From Trichobilharzia szidati (taxonomy: Eukaryota; Platyhelminthes; Trematoda; Strigeidida; Schistosomatidae), in NCBI GenBank assembly GCA_944472155.2, contig OX235273.1, forward strand, positions 35,685,204 through 35,749,203: a stretch of 64,000 nucleotides of DNA. Direction: 5' to 3'. Positions within the stretch are counted from its first letter, which is position 1. Each line of letters starts with the position of its first letter. Shown one piece after another: positions 42,443 through 53,700 of this stretch. Below the pieces are notes generated by a model that worked only from the letters and a program-made list of their open reading frames with translations, made no database searches and was not told the DNA's origin. The translations under genes and the position numbers were made by a program.

Positions 42443-44882
42443 TTAATTTAACGTAGCATTGATTATTAGGCCAGAGTTTAAGTCTTCTTGTTTTGTACGA
42501 AGCACTAGAGTATTATTAGATAAATTATGTGAGGAAGTAAGAACAGTTGTAGATGTTGACTGGCCAATAGAATCAACGTTAAGTCGATCATGACCTATGA
42601 GTGTAGAAGCAGAAGGCAAGACGTGATTTGCAGTACATACTGTATCAGATGTTGATCTATGCGCCATTGAACGTGGAATAGAATGTATATTGTGCAGTGT
42701 TTCAACGGGTGCAGGAGGAAGGTGTGAATGAGGCGACAGAGATGGAGGATCACATAGAGAATCCAAAGCTGACTTGATAGTGGAAAGACCAGACGATGTA
42801 ATACATGATGATGAAAGTGGAGTGGAATGCATCATACTCTTTTCAGTATCTGGACTTACATTTTGTGTTACTAGCATAGTATTTTGTCCACCAACAACTA
42901 AACGGTTGAGTAATTGAGACTGTAGTACATTTGAATCATTAGATGATAAAAGTAGAGTATTTCGCGTGTCTTCGTTTACAAGACATGGTGCATTCAAATG
43001 AACATCCGAATGATTCATAGATAATGATGCATCTGGAGTTAAACTAGGTGGTGCAGGAGAGGATGACAGCTCAACTGAAGTGGAGATAGCTGAATGGCAA
43101 CCTGGAATTCGATTGAGAACAGAGTCATTCATTGAGTCTGGTAAATGAGGTGTTGTTATAGTATCATGAGCTGATCGGACAGCACAATGGTCAACCATAT
43201 GCGAAGACATACGTGTGCTATGATTTGGTGGTGAACCTTCTAAACTATGAACTGGAGAGGATGTTGACGCTGTCAATTGTACATCTTTATCATCTACCCA
43301 TTTGTCTAAAGATCTGCGACGAGCATTCATGAAGAAGTTAGCAACTGTTGAAACTTCCAGGTTCAATTGTTGAGCAATAGTTGCTTGCATTTCTTTGCTT
43401 GGACGTTTAGTCTCCTTGAAAATAGCATGTAATGTACGACGTTGAATATCAGTAAAAACAAGTCGAGGTTTCTTTGAAGTACGTTCATCTTGAGCTTTCT
43501 GTGTCTCTTCTGTTTTTCGTTTGCATGCTATTAAAGGTGATGAACACAAAATAACAACTTACTTGCTAAACGTAATGCAGACATCCGTTGATACTCAGGT
43601 TCATTTAACCAATTCCACATACGTCTGAATGTTTCACGACCTGATTTTAGTTTACTCCATGGTTTAGGGTTTCTTAATAAATCTGAAAGTGTCCCTTGGC
43701 TTCGACACAGGACACGTTGTGCAAATACCGCCTGTGGGATACTATATCTTTTTAGTTCAGCACTAATTCTTTGAGCTAAATCCTGAAACATTTTATTAAG
43801 CATACAAAATGTATAATGTCTACCTTAGTGTTAAGTTCACTCATATCATCTGGCAAGTTCTGATCATTACCTTCTTGGTCACTTCCATCAACCTGAGGGC
43901 CAGGGGAAACATTACCTGAAAGATATATGGGAATATGGATAGAATTACCTGGGTCAATCAGCTTCACAGGTTTTACATTCATACTTTGTGGAAAAGTGTT
44001 TTGAGATGTAACAACAGCTGGCGAGACATTCATATTGCCAGGTGGATTAACATGCCCATACGCTGAAAAAAGCACAAACATATAAGACAAAAACTGAATC
44101 TTACCAGGATTTCCTTCGTGTAGTTTTTCATTATTTTTCTGCATTACTGGCTTTAAATCCTCAATAGCATAACTGTGACTTTGCTGAATGGCTTCACTTT
44201 CATTCGTCATTTGATTATACAACTTATCCGATACAGAAGTGATAGGTGGCAGGGAAGTCATATTTGTGTAGCTAGTGGATTTCGCACTTTCGGAAACACT
44301 AGGTTTATCATTTCCACTTGTCATATCCCCTAGTTGCATTGATGTGAGACCTGCAAAGTTGAGGTCAGTAGCCAGTAAATTGTCAGGTAGAGTGAGAGTC
44401 ATTCCATCCAAACTTTGGTCAGGCATAGTGAAATGAGTTGAAGGAGTAGTAAGAAGTATAGTCTGCTGATCACCACAGTTAATGAATGTCAACTTGACAG
44501 TCTGAACACCTTGTAGTGCTTGAGCTCCACCTTGTAGTGCTTGTAATTCAAGTGATCCAGTGTCTGCAGTATTGAAAATAGGGATATTTTCCAAATCGCC
44601 AAGAGGGAGACTAATTTTACCAGGAGCAAGAGCCCCAATAGGGACAGGGGCCATTGTAAGTGTCCCACAACCAGAACTAGCAGATATTCCAGAGGGCAGC
44701 ATTTTTGGTTTTGAAACGATATTTACTCCTTTGCTTGGTACAGATAATCCATCATCATGATTTTGTCCGTTTAGATCAAAATTTTGGTTGTCAAGTGCAG
44801 CTTTTAGTGAAATGTTGTTGAGAGCAGTTTCGTCATGAAGAGAAATACCACTGATTAGAGACTGAAAAGACCTCTCAGTCAT
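42443..44882 (-). CDS. onecut: ONECUT/HNF6-type CUT-homeodomain transcription factor
   Basis: Sequence-specific nuclear DNA-binding regulator. Minus-strand coding exons: 44882-44105, 44062-43824, 43782-43563, 43527-42443 (773 residues after splicing). The 339-residue N-terminus is Ser/Thr/Gln-rich without a known domain. The CUT domain (about 336-412) contains KRYSIPQAVFAQRVLCRSQ and LSDLLRNPKPWSKLKSGRE, nearly identical to vertebrate ONECUT. The homeodomain (about 430-489) contains LVFTDIQRRTL, KRPSKEMQ and FFMNARRRSLDKW, with Phe at position 48 and Met at 50, the ONECUT signature. The C-terminal 284 residues are Ser/Thr-rich. The start ATG at 44882 follows an in-frame TAA. It is longer than vertebrate ONECUTs (about 465-504). 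ONECUT factors act in neural and endoderm-type differentiation in other animals. Confidence 0.93.
43528..43562 (-). other. ONECUT intron 3, 35 bp
   Basis: Donor GCAA/GTAAGT, acceptor TTTAATAG/CATGC, phase 1. The join gives SALRLATCKRK, matching S-A-L-R-L-A-A-C-K-R-K of vertebrate ONECUT, so the conserved CUT-homeodomain linker intron position is retained. Confidence 0.9.
43783..43823 (-). other. ONECUT intron 2, 41 bp
   Basis: Donor AAG/GTAGAC, acceptor ATGTTTCAG/GATTTA, phase 0. The join gives ELNTK-DLAQRI, matching the E-I-N-T-K-x-x-A-Q-R-I start of the CUT domain in vertebrate ONECUT. Confidence 0.9.
44063..44104 (-). other. ONECUT intron 1, 42 bp
   Basis: GTAAGATTCAG... to ...TGCTTTTTTCAG, phase 1. 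Its length is a multiple of three with no stop, so an unspliced reading adds 14 residues (VRFS-like insertion) and hides the intron from frame-based finders. Splicing gives N-P-A-Y-G-H across the junction. Confidence 0.8.
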
Positions 44883-45330
44883 TTAGCATTTAGAATGGAA
44901 GAAAAAAACGCTCCACGACCAAATTTCAACAAATTCCCAGAAAACGTGCGGAAAAATTCGATCGAAGTTATCGACGTACTGCGGTCAATATTACGAAGGC
45001 CAGATCCATTATGGCCGTTCGATATGCGTGCGTGTGGTTGGTCGATAAACTCAGGAAAGATAGTACCATGATTTTGAGTTAACAGCTAGTTATTTTGTGG
45101 AAGCTTTGATTTTAAATTATGTAATATTACATTGTTTACTACATTTTGCAAAATAACGATGGTGGCTTCTATATTTATCATTTAGCAATCTGTAGCGCAG
45201 TCATCAATTGTACTAAATTCTCTCGTTTGTGTGATAGGCGCGTTGTTTGGTTTCGAACAACTGCTGCGGGGATGCACCGCGTACTTTATTATCTGCTTTC
45301 TAAGCCAATTTGATTATTGAAATGGTAAGT
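44883..45330. promoter_or_regulatory. ONECUT upstream region; possible divergent first exon
   Basis: No repeat family was recognised, unlike nearly all other intergenic sequence here. It presumably contains the ONECUT 5' UTR and promoter. At 45322-45324 an ATG is followed directly by GTAAGTGC, a good donor on the plus strand, so a divergent transcript could start here. No TATA box is assigned. Confidence 0.35.
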
Positions 45331-45679
45331 GCTGTTTTATTTTTGATGTAAACAAATGGAGTTAATGACAGGGTCGCCTATGGGTAGGCTATACGTATAA
45401 TCTGAATCTGTATAGGGAATGAATGCTGGGAACAATTATTCCCAGCTTGCATTGCCGGTACTTTGAGGCAGACTTTCGGCACACTGCAGATTCTTTGGGG
45501 AAGACGGGAGATAACTATCTAACTTTATGCAGTGCACCCGAAGAAAATGCTAGCTGGGTTCATGGGGAATCACTACAAGTCTTTTTTCGCATATTTACTT
45601 TACTCTTAATTAGGCTCTTGAAGCATACAGCGTTGCATTTTTAGTACGGCGAAATAGTGTGCAAATGATACTCAGATGA

Positions 45680-45765
45680 ATCTCTTTTCCGGGTGTGCCA
45701 CATGGATTGTGGCAACTAGTACTGCTGCACATCTGCGCAAAGTTCTGCGTTGAAGCGAGTCAGAC
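45680..45765 (+). mobile_element. RTE-A 3'-end fragment
   Basis: TGCCACATGGATTGTGGC, GCACATCTGCGCAAAGTTCT and GTTGAAGC match the RTE-A 3' UTR end with several changes. It appears as an isolated short copy; no clean duplication was identified. Confidence 0.6.
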
Positions 45766-46171
45766 AGATGTCCTATCGACATCCCAGCCCCTTAGGGAAT
45801 GTGAAACACTGTTTTTTTTATTATTGAGTCCCTTTTTCTGACACTTCCAGCGTTAAAAATTTCTCGAACTTATCAGGAAGTCTATGACTATATCTCTGGA
45901 GAAGTTCAGGCGCTGTTTTTTTCACACAGTTCGGTCCATTTGTGGTGTAGGTGAAATGTTTATTAAGGCTTGCCAAAATAGTGCAAATTTATCACTGTGT
46001 CTTCGAAACTACAATTTGACTGACTTCTGTTTGGTAATTTTGATTACATATTCATTACTTGTAACATTAAGTTTTTATTCACTCCTTATTTTCAACCGTT
46101 AGGAAGTGTAATAACCTGAATTTATTTACCTCTGTTCAAGGGTATATGTTAATCTTTGTTTGTTCACCTGT

Positions 46172-46368
46172 AGGTAGCGAAAGACCGAATGTGGAAGATT
46201 GATAAAGACTTTTGGTGTTTAATCACTATTGACTTCGTAGCGTCACTTAGGTGCAAATGGTACCATTTTATCATAGATGCAAACTTTAAGTGTGGAAGTA
46301 TTTCGGATCCTAAAGTTGAAACAATGTACCAAAAAGATGGGGCTTTAATAATTTGTTATCACATATGA
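46172..46368 (+). CDS. Possible second exon of a small divergent gene
   Basis: After a pyrimidine-rich acceptor-like TGTTCACCTGTAG, an open frame runs for 64 codons (VAKDRMWKIDKDFWCLITID..., ending ALIICYHI, then TGA). Joined to the ATG/GTAAGT at 45322 it would encode about 65 residues in frame. I recognise no family and it may be chance or a decayed exon. RTE-A fragments lie on both sides. Confidence 0.2.
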
Positions 46369-46394
46369 CTGAAAGTTTGGTTAGATTGTTTTGA

Positions 46395-46891
46395 AGAGAT
46401 GTCTAAATTGCCTCAAACTTCATTGCGGTTGCCCACCATCCAACTCTTAGCTGGATTTGGCGTATATATTGGCCCTCCAACTCTATGTAACATCTCAAAA
46501 GCCGTTTCTGGTGAAAAAAGTGACAAAGCTGTAGGAAATGACTTTCCGAATTCTAAATTGCTTAAAACCCAGTTACTTGGAATAGACATTTCATGTACCA
46601 GACTATGATCCACTCGTATTGTGACTAGGCTAAAATGCGTCTAAAGGTCTTATAAGGTTCGGCTGTATGTCTCCCTGCGACAGCTGCAGGAGGATCAGAT
46701 TGAAGGAGTTGCCGACGAAGTTTCAAGGTGTATACAGCAGGCTTACTTGGAACTTACTAGCTGATATTTTTAGTGCATGGTCTTTGCATGTAAGTGATAT
46801 TAGAAACCTAAATGTCTTGCATCACAGGTGTCTTTGTTCATTTAGTCACGTCACGCGGAGTAATGTGATAATTAGTGGTAGCGTTAGGCGT
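46395..46891 (+). mobile_element. Old RTE-A copy, RT fragments
   Basis: The frame 46399-46608 contains IGPPTLCNISKAV and DKAVGNDFPNSKLLKTQLLG, a diverged version of TGPPSLTEVTKAV and GKAAGPDLLTPEVFKYGGDS in the intact RTE-A. Farther on, 46780-46891 matches the post-RT region ending GTTAGGCGT. It is the target into which the left full-length RTE-A inserted. Confidence 0.65.
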
Positions 46892-49800
46892 CGGTCGGTC
46901 GGTCGGTTTTCGACATAGAACTTTGCACATATGTGCGGCAGTTCAAGTCGCCACAATCTATGTAGCACGCAAAGCAAGAGAAGGAAGTAGAAGAAATGCA
47001 TAATATAGACAGTAAACAGAGGTGTGAGACAAAGGAATAGTAATAACGGAGAACAAAAGTTTAATTGGAAATCATAAGTCACAAGGAGTGGATGCATCTG
47101 CGCCACTGAGAACGATTTTGAGCCATGTCACCAATTGTTTCCAACCATTGGTTTTTACCATCCCGAGGGCCCCAACCAGGAAGTCTACATCTTCCTACGT
47201 GGCTTAGATTAACTGTTGTGGATTTCATTGATTGGTGCCATGTTTTCGTTTGACCGCCGCTAGCTCTTTTCCAGCCTGACCCTATATCAGCTAACATTGC
47301 CCGTCGAGGAAGGCGATGACTAGGCATACGTAGCACATGTCCTAACCATCTCAGTCGAAGTAATTTCACAGTCTCGTCGATTGATTTCCCCGCCTTACCT
47401 AGCACTCGACGCCTAACCTCAATATTGCTCACCTTATTATACCACTTCACGCGGGAGATAGAACGCAGACACCTATGATCGAAGACAGCTAATCTTTTCA
47501 TGTCGTCTGCTCTCAATGGCCAGGTCTCACAGCCATAAAGGAGGACGGAGCGGACTGTTGAGCAGTACACACGCCCTTTGGTCGATAGTCGGATATCGCG
47601 TCTACGCCAGAGACGGCGAAAACTGGCGAATGCGAACCTAGCCCTCTGTATTCGTGCTGAAATTTCGTCGGAGATCAACCCGTTGGGGCTGATGGTACTT
47701 CCCAAGTAAGTGAAGCGGTCAACGTGTTCTACCACTTCACTTCCTATTTCTAATCTAGGGGTCGATGAAGTCCAATCCTGCAGCATCATCTTACATTTTA
47801 TAGGGGCGAATCGCATGCCAAACATGCGGAGATTGTTGCTCAGGGTGTTCAGTAGACTCTGCATTTTGTCAGAGTCCTCGCCTAGAAGGACTATATCGTC
47901 CGCATATTCTAAGTCAACGAGATTCTTCCCTGGTAGCAAGTCAATCCCTGAGTCGCTGAAGTGAGTTAGGGTTAAGTCCATTAGTACATCTATGATGAAA
48001 TTGAATAGGAATGGGGATAATGGGCATCCTTGACGGACACCACTAGTCGTCACCACTTCAGATGACAACTCGCCATAAGCCCTCACCTGGCTGCATGAGT
48101 ACGAGTAGAGTGCCTTAATCAGTGCAATGTATTTTCTTGGCATTCCCTTTACAGCCAAGCATCGCCAGAGAACCTCCCGGTCGACAGAATCGAATGCCGC
48201 CTTTAGGTCAAGAAATATAATGATTGTCGGACGCCGGTAGGAATGCCTATGTTCTAGAATCTGTCGAAGGGTGAAGATGTGATCAATACACCCTCTACCT
48301 GGCCTAAAACCTGCCTGGTTTTCTCGTGTTTGTGTCTCCCGAGCACCACTTAATCTACGCAGTATTATTGAGCCTAGGATTTTAGATACTATATTAGTCA
48401 AGCTAATCCCTCTGTGATTATCACAAGACGACTTGTCCCCCTTCTTGTATATCGGGATGATCAGTGACTTACACCAACCCGATGGGACTTCCTCTGATTC
48501 CCAGACGCTGCCTAGAACCTCCGTTAACGCAGACAGTAAACTGTCGCCTCCGTACTTAAATACCTCTGGAGTCAATAAATCAGGTCCCGCTGCTTTGCCT
48601 AGCTTCAGATTGGTGACAGCTTTAGTAACCTCGGTTAAGGACGGAGGACCTGTGTCTATCTCCCATTCAGGGAGGTGTTGGATGTCCGGTAGGTTAAGTG
48701 TGGCTGTGGGCCAATTAAACTGCTCCTCATAGTGTTCTTTCCAGCGCTCCAGACGTCTATCCTGGGAGCTAATTATGGTGCCATTTTTCTCGGAGATTGT
48801 TTCGCTTATCATTTGTTTTTTACCACCTGTTTCCCTGATAAGCCTGAATAGTTGTCTGGTGTTGCCTATCGCCGATGCTTTTTCCATCTCTTTCGCCTTT
48901 GTCAACCACCACTGTTCACGGTCCTTGCGGAGACTTTTCGTAAGTTTCCTCTTGTGCAGCTTTCGCTCCTCATTGAATTCGGAGCTCGCCGGAATAAGTC
49001 TTCTAGCATCTATCAGTTCGGATGAGGCAGTCGAAATCCAATGGTTTTTACTCACCTTTGGATTTACCTTATTCACAGCTTTTACAGCTGTATCTATGGC
49101 TGACTGAATATTCTTCCAGGCTTCTTCAGGGTGAGCGCAGCTGTCAAACTCAGATATGTGTTTAGCTAGTTCTTCCTCAAATAGGGACTTAGTTCCCTGG
49201 TCGAGCTGGGGACGTGATGGGTTTACCGCCAGCTGTTTCCTACGTCCGTTCAGTCGTAAGCACACACGAGCGCGGACCAGTGCGTGATCGGTATCTACAC
49301 ACGTGTTCCAGAAGGAGCGACAATCTCCTACCGACCCACGCCAACGATAGCTTATTGCTATGTGGTCTATTTGTGTCCAGCGTTGATTTGATGATGGTGG
49401 TCGCCAGGTCAAACAGTGTCTCTCCTTGTGTTTGAAGTTAGTGCTTACAAGATACAAATGATTATCTGAACAGAACTGTAGGAGACGGTCACCGTTGTCG
49501 GTTCGCTGGCACGGAATTCCGTATGTGCCACCAACATTCTTCTCAGATTGACACAATTTCCCTACTTGAGCATTAAAGTCACCAGCTAAAACGACTATAT
49601 CTGAGCGTCTAGCCTTTCGCAGCAAACTAGACAGCTTTTGGTAGAACTCATCCTTCGTTTCATCCGAACTGCAGTCAGTGGGGGCGTAGGCGGAGATTAC
49701 GAAAAGGCATCGGCGAGTAGTGCAGTCCTTTCTCCTTTTCACTGATCCGTTCAGGCGGACAGCGCACATTCGGCTATCTACCGGGATCCAGTCAAGTAAT

Positions 49801-50667
49801 GTCTTTTCTGCTCTAGTACTTAAAGCTATCCCAACACCAGCTAATCCTCGTGAGCTAGCCGTCGCATCTCCTGACACCCTCAAGGTGAATTTTGCAGATT
49901 CATCCTGTTGGCCAGGTGGGGTTAGGTGAATAACCACACTTGGGTCTTGTATGCGTGTTTCTGAAACACAACATACATCAATGGCTCGGGATGCCAGAGT
50001 CTTGGCTAGTGATGCTTGTTGTCCTATTTGGCAAAGTGTCCTAACATTAAATGCTCCTATATAAAATTGGTGGCGTGGTTTTAGGAGACAATCGGTGGTG
50101 GCTTTTTGGCTTCCATCGTTATCAGTGCACACAGAGTGAAGGGGAAGTGAAGAGCCAACAAGTAGAGGAGTTGCATTGGTAGAAGGAAGGCAAGATAATA
50201 GAGATGAAGATGAAGACAAAGATGAGCGAGGATTAGAGGGGTTTCGCGTGCACTTCGGATTGTGAGGGCGATTGTTACTTCCCGGCTGCCCACACCGTGG
50301 AAGTTGGTTGCGTGACCGCAGAGCCCAGGGGACAACTGCTTGAGGCCGGTCACACACGGCCTGTTTTTGTTTGTTCTTTTTTATTTGGTGTGTCTCAGTA
50401 GCGTATTTATCACTTCTGCCCTGTGACACGGCAGCAGAAAGCGCGGTCGTTGTTAATCCGGGCCCCGACCGATCCGGCATGATATTTTGTGATTTATTTG
50501 AAATCATAGGATTGGATTGGGTAACTGCTTTTAGTCTAACTGCTATCCAAACAACCTTTCTGGCATGGTAGGACCTGCAGGAACATAAGTTCCAGCCAGT
50601 ATAGCTTGTTGGGTCATTGCAGTGTTCAAGCCCGACCACCACGTCAAGGTAGCAGCTTTCGGTCGGG
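46892..50667 (-). mobile_element. Full-length RTE-A, left arm of palindrome
   Basis: A complete element, 5' end near 50667 and 3' end in (CCGA)n at 46892-46906. AGCGTTAGGCGT lies exactly on both sides (46880-46891 and 50668-50679), consistent with a 12-bp target-site duplication. The 3' UTR contains the GCACATATGTGC palindrome. Its one long frame is open. Confidence 0.88.
47079..50642 (-). CDS. RTE-A endonuclease-reverse transcriptase, intact
   Basis: One open frame of 1,187 codons. The listed start is GTG, which animals rarely use; the first in-frame ATG (about 50507) would give 1,142 residues. Order: a basic, Ser-rich N-terminus (to about 190); AP-type endonuclease starting GAFNVRTLCQIG (about 196), with SETRIQD, LAGDFNAQVG (Asp355, Asn357) and the Asp-His of TQIDHIAIS (426-427); linker; RT domain with IPIYKKGDKSSCDNHRGISL, FLDLKAAFDSVDRE (Asp812), GVRQGCPLSPFLF and EYADDIVLL (YADD 913-916); then a post-RT region with FTYLGSTIS, VLLYGCETWPL and a C-terminal C/H/W-rich segment. 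All key residues are present, so it could be active. The protein is identical to that of the right arm. Confidence 0.93.
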   Translation of the reverse strand: MVVGLEHCNDPTSYTGWNLCSCRSYHARKVVWIAVRLKAVTQSNPMISNKSQNIMPDRSGPGLTTTALSAAVSQGRSDKYATETHQIKKNKQKQAVCDRPQAVVPWALRSRNQLPRCGQPGSNNRPHNPKCTRNPSNPRSSLSSSSSLLSCLPSTNATPLLVGSSLPLHSVCTDNDGSQKATTDCLLKPRHQFYIGAFNVRTLCQIGQQASLAKTLASRAIDVCCVSETRIQDPSVVIHLTPPGQQDESAKFTLRVSGDATASSRGLAGVGIALSTRAEKTLLDWIPVDSRMCAVRLNGSVKRRKDCTTRRCLFVISAYAPTDCSSDETKDEFYQKLSSLLRKARRSDIVVLAGDFNAQVGKLCQSEKNVGGTYGIPCQRTDNGDRLLQFCSDNHLYLVSTNFKHKERHCLTWRPPSSNQRWTQIDHIAISYRWRGSVGDCRSFWNTCVDTDHALVRARVCLRLNGRRKQLAVNPSRPQLDQGTKSLFEEELAKHISEFDSCAHPEEAWKNIQSAIDTAVKAVNKVNPKVSKNHWISTASSELIDARRLIPASSEFNEERKLHKRKLTKSLRKDREQWWLTKAKEMEKASAIGNTRQLFRLIRETGGKKQMISETISEKNGTIISSQDRRLERWKEHYEEQFNWPTATLNLPDIQHLPEWEIDTGPPSLTEVTKAVTNLKLGKAAGPDLLTPEVFKYGGDSLLSALTEVLGSVWESEEVPSGWCKSLIIPIYKKGDKSSCDNHRGISLTNIVSKILGSIILRRLSGARETQTRENQAGFRPGRGCIDHIFTLRQILEHRHSYRRPTIIIFLDLKAAFDSVDREVLWRCLAVKGMPRKYIALIKALYSYSCSQVRAYGELSSEVVTTSGVRQGCPLSPFLFNFIIDVLMDLTLTHFSDSGIDLLPGKNLVDLEYADDIVLLGEDSDKMQSLLNTLSNNLRMFGMRFAPIKCKMMLQDWTSSTPRLEIGSEVVEHVDRFTYLGSTISPNGLISDEISARIQRARFAFASFRRLWRRRDIRLSTKGRVYCSTVRSVLLYGCETWPLRADDMKRLAVFDHRCLRSISRVKWYNKVSNIEVRRRVLGKAGKSIDETVKLLRLRWLGHVLRMPSHRLPRRAMLADIGSGWKRASGGQTKTWHQSMKSTTVNLSHVGRCRLPGWGPRDGKNQWLETIGDMAQNRSQWRRCIHSL

Positions 50668-50679
50668 AGCGTTAGGCGT

Positions 50680-50769
50680 ACTCCGATCGATCCTTGTTAT
50701 TTTGACATATGCGCGATTAAATATATTCATGCCCGGTCATATGTCAAAATAACAAGGATCGATCGGAGT
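50680..50769. repeat. Centre of the RTE-A palindrome
   Basis: Arms continue past the element ends: ACTCCGATCGATCCTTGTTA and TTTTGACATATG (50680-50711) pair with their reverse complements at 50738-50769. The 26-bp spacer (50712-50737) is the only non-palindromic part. The centre of symmetry is 50724.5. Confidence 0.95.
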
Positions 50770-50781
50770 ACGCCTAACGCT

Positions 50782-53700
50782 CCCGACCGAAAGCTGCTAC
50801 CTTGACGTGGTGGTCGGGCTTGAACACTGCAATGACCCAACAAGCTATACTGGCTGGAACTTATGTTCCTGCAGGTCCTACCATGCCAGAAAGGTTGTTT
50901 GGATAGCAGTTAGACTAAAAGCAGTTACCCAATCCAATCCTATGATTTCAAATAAATCACAAAATATCATGCCGGATCGGTCGGGGCCCGGATTAACAAC
51001 GACCGCGCTTTCTGCTGCCGTGTCACAGGGCAGAAGTGATAAATACGCTACTGAGACACACCAAATAAAAAAGAACAAACAAAAACAGGCCGTGTGTGAC
51101 CGGCCTCAAGCAGTTGTCCCCTGGGCTCTGCGGTCACGCAACCAACTTCCACGGTGTGGGCAGCCGGGAAGTAACAATCGCCCTCACAATCCGAAGTGCA
51201 CGCGAAACCCCTCTAATCCTCGCTCATCTTTGTCTTCATCTTCATCTCTATTATCTTGCCTTCCTTCTACCAATGCAACTCCTCTACTTGTTGGCTCTTC
51301 ACTTCCCCTTCACTCTGTGTGCACTGATAACGATGGAAGCCAAAAAGCCACCACCGATTGTCTCCTAAAACCACGCCACCAATTTTATATAGGAGCATTT
51401 AATGTTAGGACACTTTGCCAAATAGGACAACAAGCATCACTAGCCAAGACTCTGGCATCCCGAGCCATTGATGTATGTTGTGTTTCAGAAACACGCATAC
51501 AAGACCCAAGTGTGGTTATTCACCTAACCCCACCTGGCCAACAGGATGAATCTGCAAAATTCACCTTGAGGGTGTCAGGAGATGCGACGGCTAGCTCACG
51601 AGGATTAGCTGGTGTTGGGATAGCTTTAAGTACTAGAGCAGAAAAGACATTACTTGACTGGATCCCGGTAGATAGCCGAATGTGCGCTGTCCGCCTGAAC
51701 GGATCAGTGAAAAGGAGAAAGGACTGCACTACTCGCCGATGCCTTTTCGTAATCTCCGCCTACGCCCCCACTGACTGCAGTTCGGATGAAACGAAGGATG
51801 AGTTCTACCAAAAGCTGTCTAGTTTGCTGCGAAAGGCTAGACGCTCAGATATAGTCGTTTTAGCTGGTGACTTTAATGCTCAAGTAGGGAAATTGTGTCA
51901 ATCTGAGAAGAATGTTGGTGGCACATACGGAATTCCGTGCCAGCGAACCGACAACGGTGACCGTCTCCTACAGTTCTGTTCAGATAATCATTTGTATCTT
52001 GTAAGCACTAACTTCAAACACAAGGAGAGACACTGTTTGACCTGGCGACCACCATCATCAAATCAACGCTGGACACAAATAGACCACATAGCAATAAGCT
52101 ATCGTTGGCGTGGGTCGGTAGGAGATTGTCGCTCCTTCTGGAACACGTGTGTAGATACCGATCACGCACTGGTCCGCGCTCGTGTGTGCTTACGACTGAA
52201 CGGACGTAGGAAACAGCTGGCGGTAAACCCATCACGTCCCCAGCTCGACCAGGGAACTAAGTCCCTATTTGAGGAAGAACTAGCTAAACACATATCTGAG
52301 TTTGACAGCTGCGCTCACCCTGAAGAAGCCTGGAAGAATATTCAGTCAGCCATAGATACAGCTGTAAAAGCTGTGAATAAGGTAAATCCAAAGGTGAGTA
52401 AAAACCATTGGATTTCGACTGCCTCATCCGAACTGATAGATGCTAGAAGACTTATTCCGGCGAGCTCCGAATTCAATGAGGAGCGAAAGCTGCACAAGAG
52501 GAAACTTACGAAAAGTCTCCGCAAGGACCGTGAACAGTGGTGGTTGACAAAGGCGAAAGAGATGGAAAAAGCATCGGCGATAGGCAACACCAGACAACTA
52601 TTCAGGCTTATCAGGGAAACAGGTGGTAAAAAACAAATGATAAGCGAAACAATCTCCGAGAAAAATGGCACCATAATTAGCTCCCAGGATAGACGTCTGG
52701 AGCGCTGGAAAGAACACTATGAGGAGCAGTTTAATTGGCCCACAGCCACACTTAACCTACCGGACATCCAACACCTCCCTGAATGGGAGATAGACACAGG
52801 TCCTCCGTCCTTAACCGAGGTTACTAAAGCTGTCACCAATCTGAAGCTAGGCAAAGCAGCGGGACCTGATTTATTGACTCCAGAGGTATTTAAGTACGGA
52901 GGCGACAGTTTACTGTCTGCGTTAACGGAGGTTCTAGGCAGCGTCTGGGAATCAGAGGAAGTCCCATCGGGTTGGTGTAAGTCACTGATCATCCCGATAT
53001 ACAAGAAGGGGGACAAGTCGTCTTGTGATAATCACAGAGGGATTAGCTTGACTAATATAGTATCTAAAATCCTAGGCTCAATAATACTGCGTAGATTAAG
53101 TGGTGCTCGGGAGACACAAACACGAGAAAACCAGGCAGGTTTTAGGCCAGGTAGAGGGTGTATTGATCACATCTTCACCCTTCGACAGATTCTAGAACAT
53201 AGGCATTCCTACCGGCGTCCGACAATCATTATATTTCTTGACCTAAAGGCGGCATTCGATTCTGTCGACCGGGAGGTTCTCTGGCGATGCTTGGCTGTAA
53301 AGGGAATGCCAAGAAAATACATTGCACTGATTAAGGCACTCTACTCGTACTCATGCAGCCAGGTGAGGGCTTATGGCGAGTTGTCATCTGAAGTGGTGAC
53401 GACTAGTGGCGTCCGTCAAGGATGCCCATTATCCCCATTCCTATTCAATTTCATCATAGATGTACTAATGGACTTAACCCTAACTCACTTCAGCGACTCA
53501 GGGATTGACTTGCTACCAGGGAAGAATCTCGTTGACTTAGAATATGCGGACGATATAGTCCTTCTAGGCGAGGACTCTGACAAAATGCAGAGTCTACTGA
53601 ACACCCTGAGCAACAATCTCCGCATGTTTGGCATGCGATTCGCCCCTATAAAATGTAAGATGATGCTGCAGGATTGGACTTCATCGACCCCTAGATTAGA

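Noticed and set aside
43531..43803. CUT-domain frame and homeodomain frame as separate genes
   Set aside because: Canonical splice sites join them in phase into one ONECUT protein; the ATGs at the frame starts lie within introns or upstream of acceptors.
46897..46910. (CCGA)n microsatellite as an independent feature
   Set aside because: It is the natural 3' tail of the RTE-A element.
50371..50571. Small open frames opposite the RTE-A coding strand
   Set aside because: They are shadows of the 1,187-codon frame and occur mirror-imaged in both palindrome arms.
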